Shown: in pieces, positions 33,838 to 46,475 of the stretch
How positions within the stretch are numbered: position 1 is the stretch's first letter
Layout of the letters: the number at the start of each line of letters is the position of its first letter
Assembly: GCF_004028095.1 (NCBI RefSeq)
Contig: NZ_SBHM01000007.1
Location: 992,001-1,056,000 of the forward strand
DNA: 64,000 nucleotides
Direction: 5' to 3'
From: Paenarthrobacter ureafaciens
GTDB taxonomy: Bacteria > Actinomycetota > Actinomycetes > Actinomycetales > Micrococcaceae
Translations under genes and position numbers: made by a program
Notes under the pieces: model-generated
What the model was told of the DNA's origin: nothing
Database searches by the model: none
Seen by the model: only the letters and a program-made list of their open reading frames with translations

Positions 33838-34323
33838 CTACTCGAGGAGCGTCTTCACGCGTTCGACATACTGTTGGCTCAGGAATTCGTAGTTCCTCTC
33901 ATACTTGGCTAGATTTTCGGATTCGTCGGGCGGCAGCGTGAAGTACTTCCCGATTTCGAAAACTGATGTGCCGTCGTCCGCGCTGTGCAGGGTGTAACGC
34001 AGTCGGGCTGCTGGATCTTCGTCCCCTATGTTGCGGGTGATTGCCATTTCCCCAGGAATCTCCTCCATAACTTCCACAACAGACACGTGCTCAACGCCGG
34101 CAACCACCGAGATAAATACCTGGATCTCACCGAGGCCCTCCACGTCAGGAGCACGAAAGCCACACACAGTTTCCGGCGAAAGGAGTGGTGCTTTCTCCGC
34201 CGGTTTGATGAGGTCCCAGATCAACTCGCGTGAGGCTTTTATGGGGGTAGACGCCGACACGAAATACACGGGCGCTTCAGCTAGGGGCGACGCTGCTGTT
34301 GATTTCTTGAACCAGGGACTCAT
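33838..34323 (-). CDS. SRPBCC/START-like protein, 161 aa
   Basis: A predicted helix-grip fold: VYFVSASTPIKASRELIWDL, KAPLLSPETVCGFRAPDVEG, GVEHVSVVEVMEEIPGEMAI, RLRYTLHSADDGTSVFEI and a long C-terminal helix (LAKYERNYEFLSQQYVERVK). SRPBCC proteins bind hydrophobic ligands; the role here is unknown. ATG 34323 is used; the frame continues upstream through ATG 34365, overlapping a resolvase remnant read in another frame. It is in the same orientation as the first island genes. Confidence 0.7.
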   Translation of the reverse strand: MSPWFKKSTAASPLAEAPVYFVSASTPIKASRELIWDLIKPAEKAPLLSPETVCGFRAPDVEGLGEIQVFISVVAGVEHVSVVEVMEEIPGEMAITRNIGDEDPAARLRYTLHSADDGTSVFEIGKYFTLPPDESENLAKYERNYEFLSQQYVERVKTLLE

Positions 34324-34363
34324 GGCGTGAGTGTATATCTTCGCAGTGGGCTGGTGAGTGGTC

Positions 34364-34405
34364 ATCCTGCTTGGCGGTCGAGGCCCGGGCATACCCAATA
34401 TCCAC
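34364..34405 (-). pseudogene. Serine-resolvase 5' remnant, 14 codons
   Basis: GTG at 34405 starts VDIGYARASTAKQD, the N-terminus of small serine recombinases, including the catalytic-serine region (ARxST). After AKQD the homology ends. The upstream DNA resembles that of the second remnant at 36343, in inverted orientation. Confidence 0.6.
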
Positions 34406-34881
34406 GCATCGACTGTACCGAAGATTGCTTTGTACGGTTCTGGTGGGACGTTTTGGAGAGCATAGTTTTGGGATGAAATCCTGAGGCGTGTCGCATCCTT
34501 TCGGAATGTCCGGCAAGGGCGTCCCACTTCCAAGGATGTGGGACATCTGCCGCGGGGGAAACACAGCACGGGCAGGTGACTCGGGAGGACTCCCACTGGA
34601 ACGGCGGATGCTTTGGCCTCCAAATATGTCTCACCTTCGGCCTCCGACGTGGCTTTGTTCGCCGGTGGCCTACGGTCAGGGTCACTTTCATTCCCACACC
34701 CCGGCCGCCACGTCCGTGACGGTCTGTTCCTTCACAGACAGTCGGTGCTGACGTCGCCTTCGCGGTGTCGAGCAAGCTGGCAGTCCTTCGCTTAGGCTGG
34801 GAGCACGCAAAGGGCACCCGCCAATGACGGTCCCTCACGCTTCGACGGAAATGTGTCCCCGCGAGGAAGAAGAGTTTGAGC
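34406..34881. other. Intergenic stretch with hairpin, resolvase upstream remnant
   Basis: No gene seen. It contains a 7-bp inverted repeat GTCCCAC/GTGGGAC at 34521-34544 around TTCCAAGGAT. TTCCAAGGAGGTGGGACGTG at about 36130 is a close match. The part nearest 34405 (TTCGGTACAGTCGATGCGTG on the minus strand) matches TTCGGTACGGTGCACGCACG upstream of the other resolvase remnant. Confidence 0.4.
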
Positions 34882-36084
34882 ATGTCCTATGACTTGACCG
34901 TCTATTGCCCGGGGTCTCCCACTATCGAAGAGGTGGCTTTGCTTGTCGGAAACACCCGTGGCTTCCACGTGGATCCAGCCAATAGCAACGACACCGGTGT
35001 GGTGGTGCTTCGCGGTGTGAAGCGGGACTACAGCTTCACCGTTGACGGTCCGTTCACCGTGGAAGTTGAGGATGTGCCCGAGGAAGTCGCTGCGGTGCTA
35101 TCTGACGCAGCCACGATGTTCCAGATTCTGGTTGAAGGAACCCAAGAAACGGAGATCCCGCACGGTGTCCGCTTCGCGAAGAAACTCGCGAAAGCCTGCC
35201 ATGGGGTGGCCGTGGATGAGCAGACTGATGAAGTGTGGCCCAAGCCCCGTGTAGCGAGAACTCCGTCAGCAGCGAAGGAGAAACGCGCAGTCAACTCTGT
35301 TTGGGTGAGCTGGCTCCTCCCCGAGGACGAGCTGCCGGAAGACTTTCTCGCACGCTACCTTCAGATGGCCCAAGAGCTTCTGCCGCAAGCTGTGCCGGTG
35401 CGTTTTGGCAAATATGAACCCCTCCAAGGGCGGTTTGATACGGCCGGCGCCGAAGGATTCATCACTGAGTACTACAACAGCGAGATCAATGACTGGAGCC
35501 TTTACTACAAAAATCCTTCCCCGGTGACCTACGGGTCCATCAGCAGTCACGAACTTCAGTGGGGCAACCCCTTCACACGGATCATCCTGGCCGTGGACGA
35601 GCCGGCCTTAGCAGATGAAGCATTCAGGGCCGCCGTGCGAAGTTTCTTCCTCACCGTGGCCTCCGAACTCCGAGCGACGTACGCCTGGGCTGAGTTAGAT
35701 AACCGCCAAGACATGACCCGGGTGCCCCTCATCTACTTGCCTCCCACACAATGGGTTGGCTTTCAGCCCTACCCCGTGTGGTGGGTCTGGGCCGGTCCTC
35801 GGCTTGTGCCCGACATTGGGCGGTTCCTTGGCCCTGATGCCATCGAGCACTCCGGAGGACTGTTCCGTGCGTACAGCGACGAACCTCTAGACCGACACCA
35901 ACTCTCGGTGAAGCTCGGCCCCAAGAACCTGCCTTGGATACCCGCCAATTATTCCGCGACCTACTCGGACGAATACATGGCGTATCAACCTCTGGCAACC
36001 GCAGAGGTCGTTCCTGTTCCCCTCCGAAACCGTGAACCCCTAGAACTGCCCTATGCTTTCCGCAACCCACCTCGAAAGGCATAG
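34882..36084 (+). CDS. Hypothetical protein of the immunity island, 400 aa
   Basis: Starts MSYDLTVYCPGSPTIEEVAL and is soluble with mixed structure. Features include SFTVDGPFTVEVEDVPEEVA, FITEYYNSEINDWSLYYKNP and WVGFQPYPVWWVWAGPRLVP. The first part resembles the N-terminus of small proteins found near toxin loci (inference from pattern only). The start was chosen as ATG 34882 behind GAAGAAGAG; TTG 34876 is also in frame. Outward-facing resolvase remnants flank it, suggesting the segment was inserted or rearranged as a unit. Confidence 0.65.
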   Translation: MSYDLTVYCPGSPTIEEVALLVGNTRGFHVDPANSNDTGVVVLRGVKRDYSFTVDGPFTVEVEDVPEEVAAVLSDAATMFQILVEGTQETEIPHGVRFAKKLAKACHGVAVDEQTDEVWPKPRVARTPSAAKEKRAVNSVWVSWLLPEDELPEDFLARYLQMAQELLPQAVPVRFGKYEPLQGRFDTAGAEGFITEYYNSEINDWSLYYKNPSPVTYGSISSHELQWGNPFTRIILAVDEPALADEAFRAAVRSFFLTVASELRATYAWAELDNRQDMTRVPLIYLPPTQWVGFQPYPVWWVWAGPRLVPDIGRFLGPDAIEHSGGLFRAYSDEPLDRHQLSVKLGPKNLPWIPANYSATYSDEYMAYQPLATAEVVPVPLRNREPLELPYAFRNPPRKA

Positions 36085-36342
36085 GGCACCGACAGATCGG
36101 ATTTTCGGGGTGTGTCCCGCTGTGTTCGGGTTCCAAGGAGGTGGGACGTGAAAACGGTGTAGCGTATAAGCCTTTTTTCCGGACACCCTGGGCAGGCGAC
36201 TTTGGACATCCGTGCAGCCGACTTCGAAAACGGACATCCCAAATCAGCACCACACCCGAAATCGTTCTGTACCTGAAGTTATGCCAAAACGCGCGACAAA
36301 GAGGACCGTCACAGGAGCGACTTTCGGTACGGTGCACGCACG

Positions 36343-36423
36343 GAGGTCGGATACGCGGCTCTCGACGGCCAAGCAGGACCTGAGCCGGCAGCTGGACGCC
36401 TTGGCCGCGACCGGCATCACCTA
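36343..36423 (+). pseudogene. Second serine-resolvase 5' remnant, frameshifted
   Basis: The sequence encodes LSTAKQDLSRQLDALAATGI then a stop, matching residues about 8-27 of small serine recombinases. The preceding GTCGGATACGCG (VGYA) is in another frame, so the gene start is broken. It points rightward, while the copy at 34364 points leftward. Confidence 0.65.
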
Positions 36424-36541
36424 GGGTGTTTGCTGATAAGAGGTCCGGAGCCACTAAGGACCGACCAGGGCTCCAAGCAGTCTCCTAGGCCAATGATCGG
36501 TTATTGAAAGACGTCGTAGCTTTGCAGAGGCCCGTGATTCC

Positions 36542-36565
36542 TGTCCGGTAAAGGATCCCCTTACT
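36542..36565 (+). repeat. Boundary repeat copy 4
   Basis: TGTCCGGTAAAGGATCCCCT, ending in TTAC, near the right end of the first island. The surrounding 36424-36740 stretch has no gene; GTCTCGCAAACCTTCAGCGA near 36585 resembles the site at 31528. Confidence 0.6.
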
Positions 36566-36740
36566 GCACCTTGAAGCGTCGATTAACGTCTCGCAAACCT
36601 TCAGCGAGATAAGCATGCGCCGATCCCCGCGGCGTCCCCCCACGGGGGCGCTCCCCATCTACGAATCAGCAAGCCGCGACCTCGCGCCGGCTGACCCACG
36701 TGCCAATCACTTCAGGCATTGCGCCGGCTTCGAGCGCGCC

Positions 36741-37502
36741 CTATTGCGGCAGCGCCTCGAGCGAATTGAACGTGTACAACTGGATGCCTTCAACACCCGG
36801 CCGGGCAGCCAGCTCCTGAATCAGGGCGTCGGGTGCGTATCTTTCGCCCAGGATGAGCTTGCGGGCAAGAGGTCCCTTGCGGCTGAGGAACTTGAGCGAG
36901 GCGCCCACTCCAATCCTGCTTGCCAGGGAGATGAGCTTCGCTTTCGGAACTGCACCAGCAACTCCGGCGTGGACGGGAAGGGTCACGCCCTCCTTGCGGA
37001 GCAGGGCGACGTAATTGTGGATGGTCTCCGCCGAGAAACACATCTGGGTGACGATCTTGCCGGCAAACTCCTGTTTCTCCAGCAACGCATCCATCAGCTG
37101 CAGGCCATTGATGGTCGGGTGGCCTTCCGGGTAGCCCGCGACGCCCACCGACATCGACCCGCCGCTCAGTTCCGCAATGTCACGCACAAGTTCGACGCCG
37201 GTGGAGTAGGCGCCCGCTGCTCGCGGGGCGTCACCTCCGATCGCAAACATTTCCGTGATCCCTGCCGCCGCACAATCATCGAGGATCCCGGACAAGTGCT
37301 CCCGGCTTTCCACGCACTTGGCGGCGATATGCGGAACGGCCACGAAGCCCAGCTCGCTCAGCTTGATCGCCGTCCTCACGGTGGATTCGACTCCGTGGTG
37401 GGGCAGGCAAGTGATGCTGACCGTCGAACCGGCCGGCAGCGCACTGTTGACCACGTCAACGATGCCATCGGTAGGGATGATTTCAACGCGGGTGGCAAGC
37501 AT
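36741..37502 (-). CDS. Methylenetetrahydrofolate reductase-like protein
   Basis: A 253-residue TIM barrel of the MetF superfamily. Landmarks are TVSITCLPHHGVESTVRTA, VPHIAAKCVESREHL, EMFAIGGDAPRAAGAY, VGVAGYPEGHP, and QMCFSAETIHNYV with LPVHAGVAG. It is shorter than Escherichia coli MetF. As the last gene of the glycine-cleavage/serine operon it would act on the methylene-tetrahydrofolate that gcvPTH and glyA make. It starts 30 bp after lipA. The electron donor is not clear. Confidence 0.82.
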   Translation of the reverse strand: MLATRVEIIPTDGIVDVVNSALPAGSTVSITCLPHHGVESTVRTAIKLSELGFVAVPHIAAKCVESREHLSGILDDCAAAGITEMFAIGGDAPRAAGAYSTGVELVRDIAELSGGSMSVGVAGYPEGHPTINGLQLMDALLEKQEFAGKIVTQMCFSAETIHNYVALLRKEGVTLPVHAGVAGAVPKAKLISLASRIGVGASLKFLSRKGPLARKLILGERYAPDALIQELAARPGVEGIQLYTFNSLEALPQ

Positions 37503-37532
37503 GGTGAGTCCTTTGTGCTGGCTGATAATCAG

Positions 37533-38540
37533 TTAGCCGTGGGCGGCGAGGATGGTGGAGGCTTCCTGGCGGGTGGTGCCGGAGGATTCGATGTGGGCCA
37601 GGCCTTCGGGGATGGCCCATCCTTTCTTCCGCATCGCGGTGGCCCAGAGGCGCCCGGCGCGGTAGGAGGAGCGGACCAGGGGCCCGGACATGACGCCGAG
37701 GAAGCCGATCTCTTCGGCCTCGTGCTGGAGGTCCACGAATTCCTGGGGCTTGACCCACCGGTCCACGGGCAGGTGCCGCTCGGAGGGGCGCAGGTACTGG
37801 GTGATGGTGATCAGGTCACACCCGGCATCGTGGAGGTCCCGGAGGGCTTCGGAGATTTCCTCGCGGGTCTCGCCCATGCCCAGGATCAGGTTGGACTTGG
37901 TCACCATGCCCAGATCCCGGCCTTGGGTGATCACGTCCAGGGAACGCTCGTACCGGAACGCCGGACGGATCCGCTTGAAAATCCGGGGCACGGTCTCGAC
38001 GTTGTGCGCGAACACCTCGGGCTTGGACTCACAGATCGCGGCGATGTGTTCGGGTTTGCCGGAGAAGTCCGGGATCAGCAGTTCCACCCCGGTGCCGGGG
38101 TTCAGTTCGTGGATCTTCCGGACCGTTTCGGCGTACAGCCACACGCCCTCGTCCTCGAGGTCATCACGGGCCACGCCGGTCACGGTCGCGTAGCGCAGCT
38201 GCATCGCCTGCACACTCCTGGCCACTTTGGTGGGTTCGAAGCGGTCCAGCGGGGAGGGTTTGCCGGTATCGATCTGGCAGAAATCACAGCGCCGCGTGCA
38301 TTCGGACCCGCCGATCAGGAACGTCGCTTCCTTGTCTTCCCAGCACTCGAAAATGTTCGGGCACCCGGCCTCCTCACACACCGTGTGCAGGCCTTCCTTC
38401 TTCACCAGGTTCTTCAACCCAACAAACTCAGGGCCCATCTGGACCTTCGCTTTGATCCACTCAGGCTTACGCTCAACCGGGACCGCCGCGTTACGCTGCT
38501 CAACGCGCAGCAACTTACGGCCTTCAGGTGCCAGGGTCAT
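37533..38540 (-). CDS. lipA: Lipoyl synthase
   Basis: A 335-residue radical-SAM enzyme that inserts two sulfurs into octanoyl groups on lipoyl domains. The auxiliary cluster motif is [12 protein letters not shown] (C-x4-C-x5-C) and the SAM cluster motif CTRRCDFC (C-x3-C-x2-C). Further landmarks are [20 protein letters not shown] and [16 protein letters not shown] 38540 follows AAAGGAA. In this operon it would lipoylate GcvH. No lipB gene is adjacent. Confidence 0.95.
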   Translation of the reverse strand: MTLAPEGRKLLRVEQRNAAVPVERKPEWIKAKVQMGPEFVGLKNLVKKEGLHTVCEEAGCPNIFECWEDKEATFLIGGSECTRRCDFCQIDTGKPSPLDRFEPTKVARSVQAMQLRYATVTGVARDDLEDEGVWLYAETVRKIHELNPGTGVELLIPDFSGKPEHIAAICESKPEVFAHNVETVPRIFKRIRPAFRYERSLDVITQGRDLGMVTKSNLILGMGETREEISEALRDLHDAGCDLITITQYLRPSERHLPVDRWVKPQEFVDLQHEAEEIGFLGVMSGPLVRSSYRAGRLWATAMRKKGWAIPEGLAHIESSGTTRQEASTILAAHG

Positions 38541-38563
38541 GGAATTTCCTTTGTGATCGATTT

Positions 38564-39976
38564 TCAGCATTCGACGACGTTGACGGCGAGGCCGCCCATC
38601 GCGGTTTCTTTGTATTTGTGGGACATGTCCTTACCCGTCTCACGCATGGTCACGATGACTTCATCAAGGGAAACCCGGTGCGTGCCATCACCCCACAACG
38701 CCATCTTCGCGGCGTTGATCGCCTTCGCCGCAGCGATCGCGTTCCGCTCAATACACGGGATCTGCACCAACCCCCCGATCGGATCACACGTCAACCCCAG
38801 ATTATGCTCCATCGCGATCTCCGCAGCGTTCTCCACCTGAGCCGGGGAACCACCCATCACCTCAGCCAACCCCGCAGCAGCCATCGACGACGCCGAACCC
38901 ACCTCACCCTGACACCCAACCTCCGCACCGGAAATCGAGGCCTGCTCCTTATACAACACACCCACCGCACCGGCAGCGAGCAAGAACCGCACCACCACAT
39001 CATCCCGGTCCGCCTGCGTGGCCTGATCCATCCCCGGGGCATAATGCAACGCGTAATACAACACCGCAGGAATGATCCCGGCAGCACCATTGGTCGGAGC
39101 AGTGACCACCCGCCCACCGGAAGCGTTCTCCTCATTGACCGCCAACGCGATCAGGTTCACCCACTCCTGCCAATACTTCGGATCGTTCCGGTCCTTGTCC
39201 TCCTTCAACAACCGCTCCAACCAATCAGGAGCACGACGGCGGACCCTCAGTCCCCCGGGCAGCACACCCTCGCGCTTGAGCGACGTTTCAACACAGGCCT
39301 CCATCACCGACCAGATATGCAGCAAACCCTCCCGGATCTCCTCCTCGGACCGGGACGCCCGCTCATTGACCAGCATGATGTCGCTGATCCCCAGCCCCTT
39401 GGACGAGCACCGGCCCAGCAACTCCGCAGCGGTCCGGAACGGCAACGGCAACTCCGCCTTGGACTCCTCCAACTCAGCCCGCGCCGCGTCCTCCTCGCCC
39501 TCACGAACAATGAACCCGCCACCGACCGAGAAAAACGTCGCCTCCCTCAGCACGTTCCCCCCGGCATCGGTAACAGCGAACTTCATCCCGTTCGTATGCC
39601 GAGGCAACACCGTCAACGGATGCAACACCATATCCCCCACGGCATACGGCAACAGCACACCCTCACCCGAAGCCCCGGCCAGGTTCAGCATGCCCGTCTC
39701 CGCGATCGCAGCAAGACGCTCCTCCACCTCACCGGGCAGGATCAACTCCGGCTCAAACCCCTCCAAACCCAGCAACGTAGCCGTAAAGGTGCCATGACCC
39801 TTACCCGTCGCAGCCAAAGAACCATACAAATCCACCCGCAACCCCGCCACAGAAGACAGAACACCGGAATCACGAAGCTCCCGCGCAAACACCGCCCCAG
39901 CCCGCATCGGACCCACCGTATGCGAACTCGACGGACCAATACCCACGGAGAACAAATCGAAAACACCAACAGCCAT
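38564..39976 (-). CDS. sdaA: L-serine ammonia-lyase, iron-sulfur type
   Basis: A 470-residue single-chain enzyme (beta plus alpha domains) converting L-serine to pyruvate and ammonia. The N-terminus is [20 protein letters not shown]. The 4Fe-4S cysteines lie in [18 protein letters not shown] and [22 protein letters not shown] 39976 follows AAAGG; the frame is open further upstream but without a ribosome site. It drains serine made by glyA from glycine. The codons are strongly C-ending, suggesting high expression. Confidence 0.95.
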   Translation of the reverse strand: MAVGVFDLFSVGIGPSSSHTVGPMRAGAVFARELRDSGVLSSVAGLRVDLYGSLAATGKGHGTFTATLLGLEGFEPELILPGEVEERLAAIAETGMLNLAGASGEGVLLPYAVGDMVLHPLTVLPRHTNGMKFAVTDAGGNVLREATFFSVGGGFIVREGEEDAARAELEESKAELPLPFRTAAELLGRCSSKGLGISDIMLVNERASRSEEEIREGLLHIWSVMEACVETSLKREGVLPGGLRVRRRAPDWLERLLKEDKDRNDPKYWQEWVNLIALAVNEENASGGRVVTAPTNGAAGIIPAVLYYALHYAPGMDQATQADRDDVVVRFLLAAGAVGVLYKEQASISGAEVGCQGEVGSASSMAAAGLAEVMGGSPAQVENAAEIAMEHNLGLTCDPIGGLVQIPCIERNAIAAAKAINAAKMALWGDGTHRVSLDEVIVTMRETGKDMSHKYKETAMGGLAVNVVEC

Positions 39977-40157
39977 GGCTGGGACCTTTCGGGGTCGAAG
40001 AAAAAACAACGGGAAGCAAAACAAAAGGTGGGAGCTGGGCCAAGTCCGAGCCAAGGCCGGCCCAGCCCCCGTGGAGGTCCAGTACAAACCTCCAACCCGG
40101 TGTAAATGTGCAGCATCCGTTCCCAGCAAATGCCACACCCGGGAGATCAATGCCAGA

Positions 40158-40225
40158 CCGATTCGGGGGTTCGCTGCGCAGTGTGCCGTGCGCACGGCAC
40201 ACTCCGCAGCTAGCCCACGAATCGG
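40158..40225. terminator. Large imperfect hairpin between glyA and sdaA
   Basis: Two 34-base arms beginning CCGATTCG pair with about five mismatches; the inner 24 bp (AGTGTGCCGTGC and complement) are perfect. It lies in a 276-bp gap within an otherwise tight operon. It may partly terminate the gcv transcript, so sdaA-lipA-metF may also have their own promoter. Confidence 0.6.
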
Positions 40226-40252
40226 ATGTGAGGTCCGCCGGACGATCAGCCC

Positions 40253-41568
<1,316 letters not shown>

Positions 41569-41572
<4 letters not shown>

Positions 41573-41952
41573 AGTTCGCCTCCGTTGGCTGCTGCGTACT
41601 CTTCGCCCGTCATGAGCGGCCCTTCGTCCGTGGCGGCAACCTTGAACAGCCAGCCGGCACCGTAGGGATCGTTATTGATGAGTGCGTGATCATCGACCAC
41701 AGCGTCGTTGATCTCGGTCACCTCACCGGTAACGGGCGAGTACAGGTCGGAAACGGACTTGGTCGATTCCACCTCGCCGCAGGTCTCGCCTGCGGTCACC
41801 GTAGAGCCAACCTCGGGCAGGTCCACGTAAACAATGTCGCCCAGGGCGTCGGCGGCCACGGCGGAGATGCCGATGCCTACCGGTCCGCCGCCATCTGCAG
41901 CAACCCATTCATGTTCAGCCGAGTACTTCAGCCCGGCAACAACTTTGCTCAT
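41569..41952 (-). CDS. gcvH: Glycine cleavage system H protein
   Basis: A 127-residue lipoyl carrier. The lipoyl-lysine region is [20 protein letters not shown], with K in ESTKSVSD. The N-terminus [12 protein letters not shown] is typical. It shuttles the aminomethyl group between GcvP and GcvT. ATG 41952 follows GAAGGA. It is coupled to glyA downstream and 21 bp after gcvT. Confidence 0.96.
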
Positions 41953-41973
41953 CTCAAAATCCTTCTCTCGTGA

Positions 41974-43110
41974 CTACTTGGAACGCTTGTAGAACGGCAG
42001 CGCCACAACTTCGAATGGCTCGGCCTTGCCGCGCAGGTCCACCTCAACTGTGGTACCCGGAGCGGAATGCTCGACGTCGACATACGCCAACGCCACCGGG
42101 TAACCGAGTGTTGGGCTCGGCTGGCCGGAGGTCACCTCACCGATGAGGGTGCCGTCCTTCAGAACCGAATAATGCGCGCGGGCTGCACGACGGCCGGTGC
42201 CCTTGAGGCCGACCAGCTTCTGACCGATCGTGGATCCAACACCCGCAGCCTTGATGGCGGCCAGTGCTTCTTTCCCCACAAAATCGCTTTCCTTGGACAA
42301 CGCCACAACCGGGCCGAGTCCGGCTGCGTAGGCATTGACGTGGCGGGAGAGCTCGTTGCCGTAGAGGGGCATGCCCGCTTCAAGGCGGAGCGAGTCGCGG
42401 GCTGCGAGGCCTGCCGGGATGAGGCCCTGGCCTTCCCCGGCTTCAAGCAGCGCCTCCCACAGCTCAGCGGCGTCCTGGTTGGGCACGTAGATCTCGAACC
42501 CGTCCTCGCCCGTGTATCCAGTGCGGGCCAACAGCAGCTCGTCACCGGCAATCGAAACCTCGACGGCGGCGTAGTACTTCAGTTCCGTGACCAGCAAGTG
42601 CTGCTCTGCGGGAACGAGCTTGAGCAGGATTGCCTCGGCGTTTGGTCCCTGTACAGCGACCAGTGAGGTCTCCGCGGAGGCGTCCTCCACAACGACGTCG
42701 AAACCGGCGGCGCGCTCCAGCAGGGCAGCGGCCACCACGGCAGCGTTGCCCGCGTTCGGAACCACGAGGAACTTGTCCACGCCTTCCTCCGACGAGGGGC
42801 GACGGTACGTGATGAGGTCATCGATGATTCCGCCGTCGGCATCGCAGATCAGCGAGTACTTCGCTTTGCCTTCTGCCACCGCGGACAACTTGCCAACCAG
42901 CGCGTAGTCCAGGAACGCGGCGGCCTGCGGCCCGGTGACCCAGACTTCACCCATGTGGGAGAGGTCGAACAGGCCCGCGGCGTTGCGGACGGCGTGGTGC
43001 TCGGCCAGCTCGGATTCGTACTTCAAGGGCATCTGCCAACCGCCAAAATCCGTGAAGGAGGCGCCGGCCTTTTTGTGCTGCTCGTAGAGAGCGGTGTAAT
43101 TGTCAGACAT
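41974..43110 (-). CDS. gcvT: Glycine cleavage system aminomethyltransferase (T protein)
   Basis: A 378-residue folate-binding enzyme that moves the aminomethyl carbon from lipoyl-GcvH to tetrahydrofolate. It has ASFTDFGGWQMPLKY, GLFDLSHMGEVWVTGPQA, TGYTGEDGFEIYVPN and a C-terminal barrel with GEVTSGQPSPTLGYPVALAY. ATG 43110 follows AAAGGA. It begins 11 bp after the gcvP stop. Confidence 0.96.
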   Translation of the reverse strand: MSDNYTALYEQHKKAGASFTDFGGWQMPLKYESELAEHHAVRNAAGLFDLSHMGEVWVTGPQAAAFLDYALVGKLSAVAEGKAKYSLICDADGGIIDDLITYRRPSSEEGVDKFLVVPNAGNAAVVAAALLERAAGFDVVVEDASAETSLVAVQGPNAEAILLKLVPAEQHLLVTELKYYAAVEVSIAGDELLLARTGYTGEDGFEIYVPNQDAAELWEALLEAGEGQGLIPAGLAARDSLRLEAGMPLYGNELSRHVNAYAAGLGPVVALSKESDFVGKEALAAIKAAGVGSTIGQKLVGLKGTGRRAARAHYSVLKDGTLIGEVTSGQPSPTLGYPVALAYVDVEHSAPGTTVEVDLRGKAEPFEVVALPFYKRSK

Positions 43111-43121
43111 GTCGGGGTCCT

Positions 43122-45974
<2,853 letters not shown>

Positions 45975-46019
45975 GAGGAACTCCAGGATTCAGGCGCCCG
46001 CTGAGCGCCATGGTGAATA

Positions 46020-46216
46020 TGGGTTCCTCCCCGCTCTGTATTGGACCTGAGAGATTCCGTGGACTTGGTTGCCCACTTGCACCGTCGGTGAGCCCGGTTG
46101 CCCGGACTGCTTTCCAGAGTTGCCTCGCCGCGGCGGTACATGGGCCTGAGAGATTCCTGGGGAGGATTTGCTCCTACGGCGCCTGACTGGATGTACCCGG
46201 CAGGACTCTCCCGCCG
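46020..46216 (-). promoter_or_regulatory. Tandem glycine riboswitch
   Basis: On the minus strand the region runs from GCGGGAGAGTCCTGCCGGG through two glycine-aptamer cores. Each core has a P3b-type GGAATCTCTCAGG segment, near 46160 (followed by CCCATGTACC) and near 46050 (followed by TCCAATACAG), and it ends with GCGGGGAGGAACCC. Two aptamers in series are the classic layout upstream of gcv genes. It ends about 45 bp before the gcvP TTG. Confidence 0.93.
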
Positions 46217-46308
46217 CAGATCAAAAGCGTGTGCGCCACCTCGGTGACACGCTTCACACCATAGCGGGTGATCGCGAAGAAAGGCAAGACGCGCAGGTCA
46301 GGGCGGTT

Positions 46309-46385
46309 GGGAAGTGCTAGAGCGTCCCCCGCAGGGCGGCGGGAAGTGATAGAGCGTCCGAAGGTCCGTTGCTCTATCACTTCCC
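46309..46385. repeat. Direct-plus-inverted repeat near the riboswitch
   Basis: GGGAAGTGNTAGAGCGTCC occurs twice in direct orientation (46309 and 46341). The second copy also begins a 15-bp inverted repeat, GGGAAGTGATAGAGC ... GCTCTATCACTTCCC, ending at 46385. It could be a dispersed intergenic repeat family or a terminator; it separates divergent units. Confidence 0.65.
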
Positions 46386-46447
46386 CTCCCCTTTTCCGGG
46401 TTGCTCCAAGGCTTCACATTTCGGAACCGCGCGCAAATCCATTTGAG

Positions 46448-46466
46448 TTAGGTTAGGCATACCTTC
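46448..46466 (+). promoter_or_regulatory. IdeR/DtxR-type iron box
   Basis: TTAGGTTAGGCATACCTTC matches 14 of 19 positions of the DtxR/IdeR consensus, including the first nine. It lies 10 bp before the start of the adenylation-fusion gene, overlapping the likely promoter. It predicts repression when iron is available. Confidence 0.7.
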
Positions 46467-46475
46467 TATCTTGCC

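Noticed and set aside
36615..40105. Long open frames opposite metF, lipA and sdaA
   Set aside because: Antisense shadows of three clearly recognised genes.
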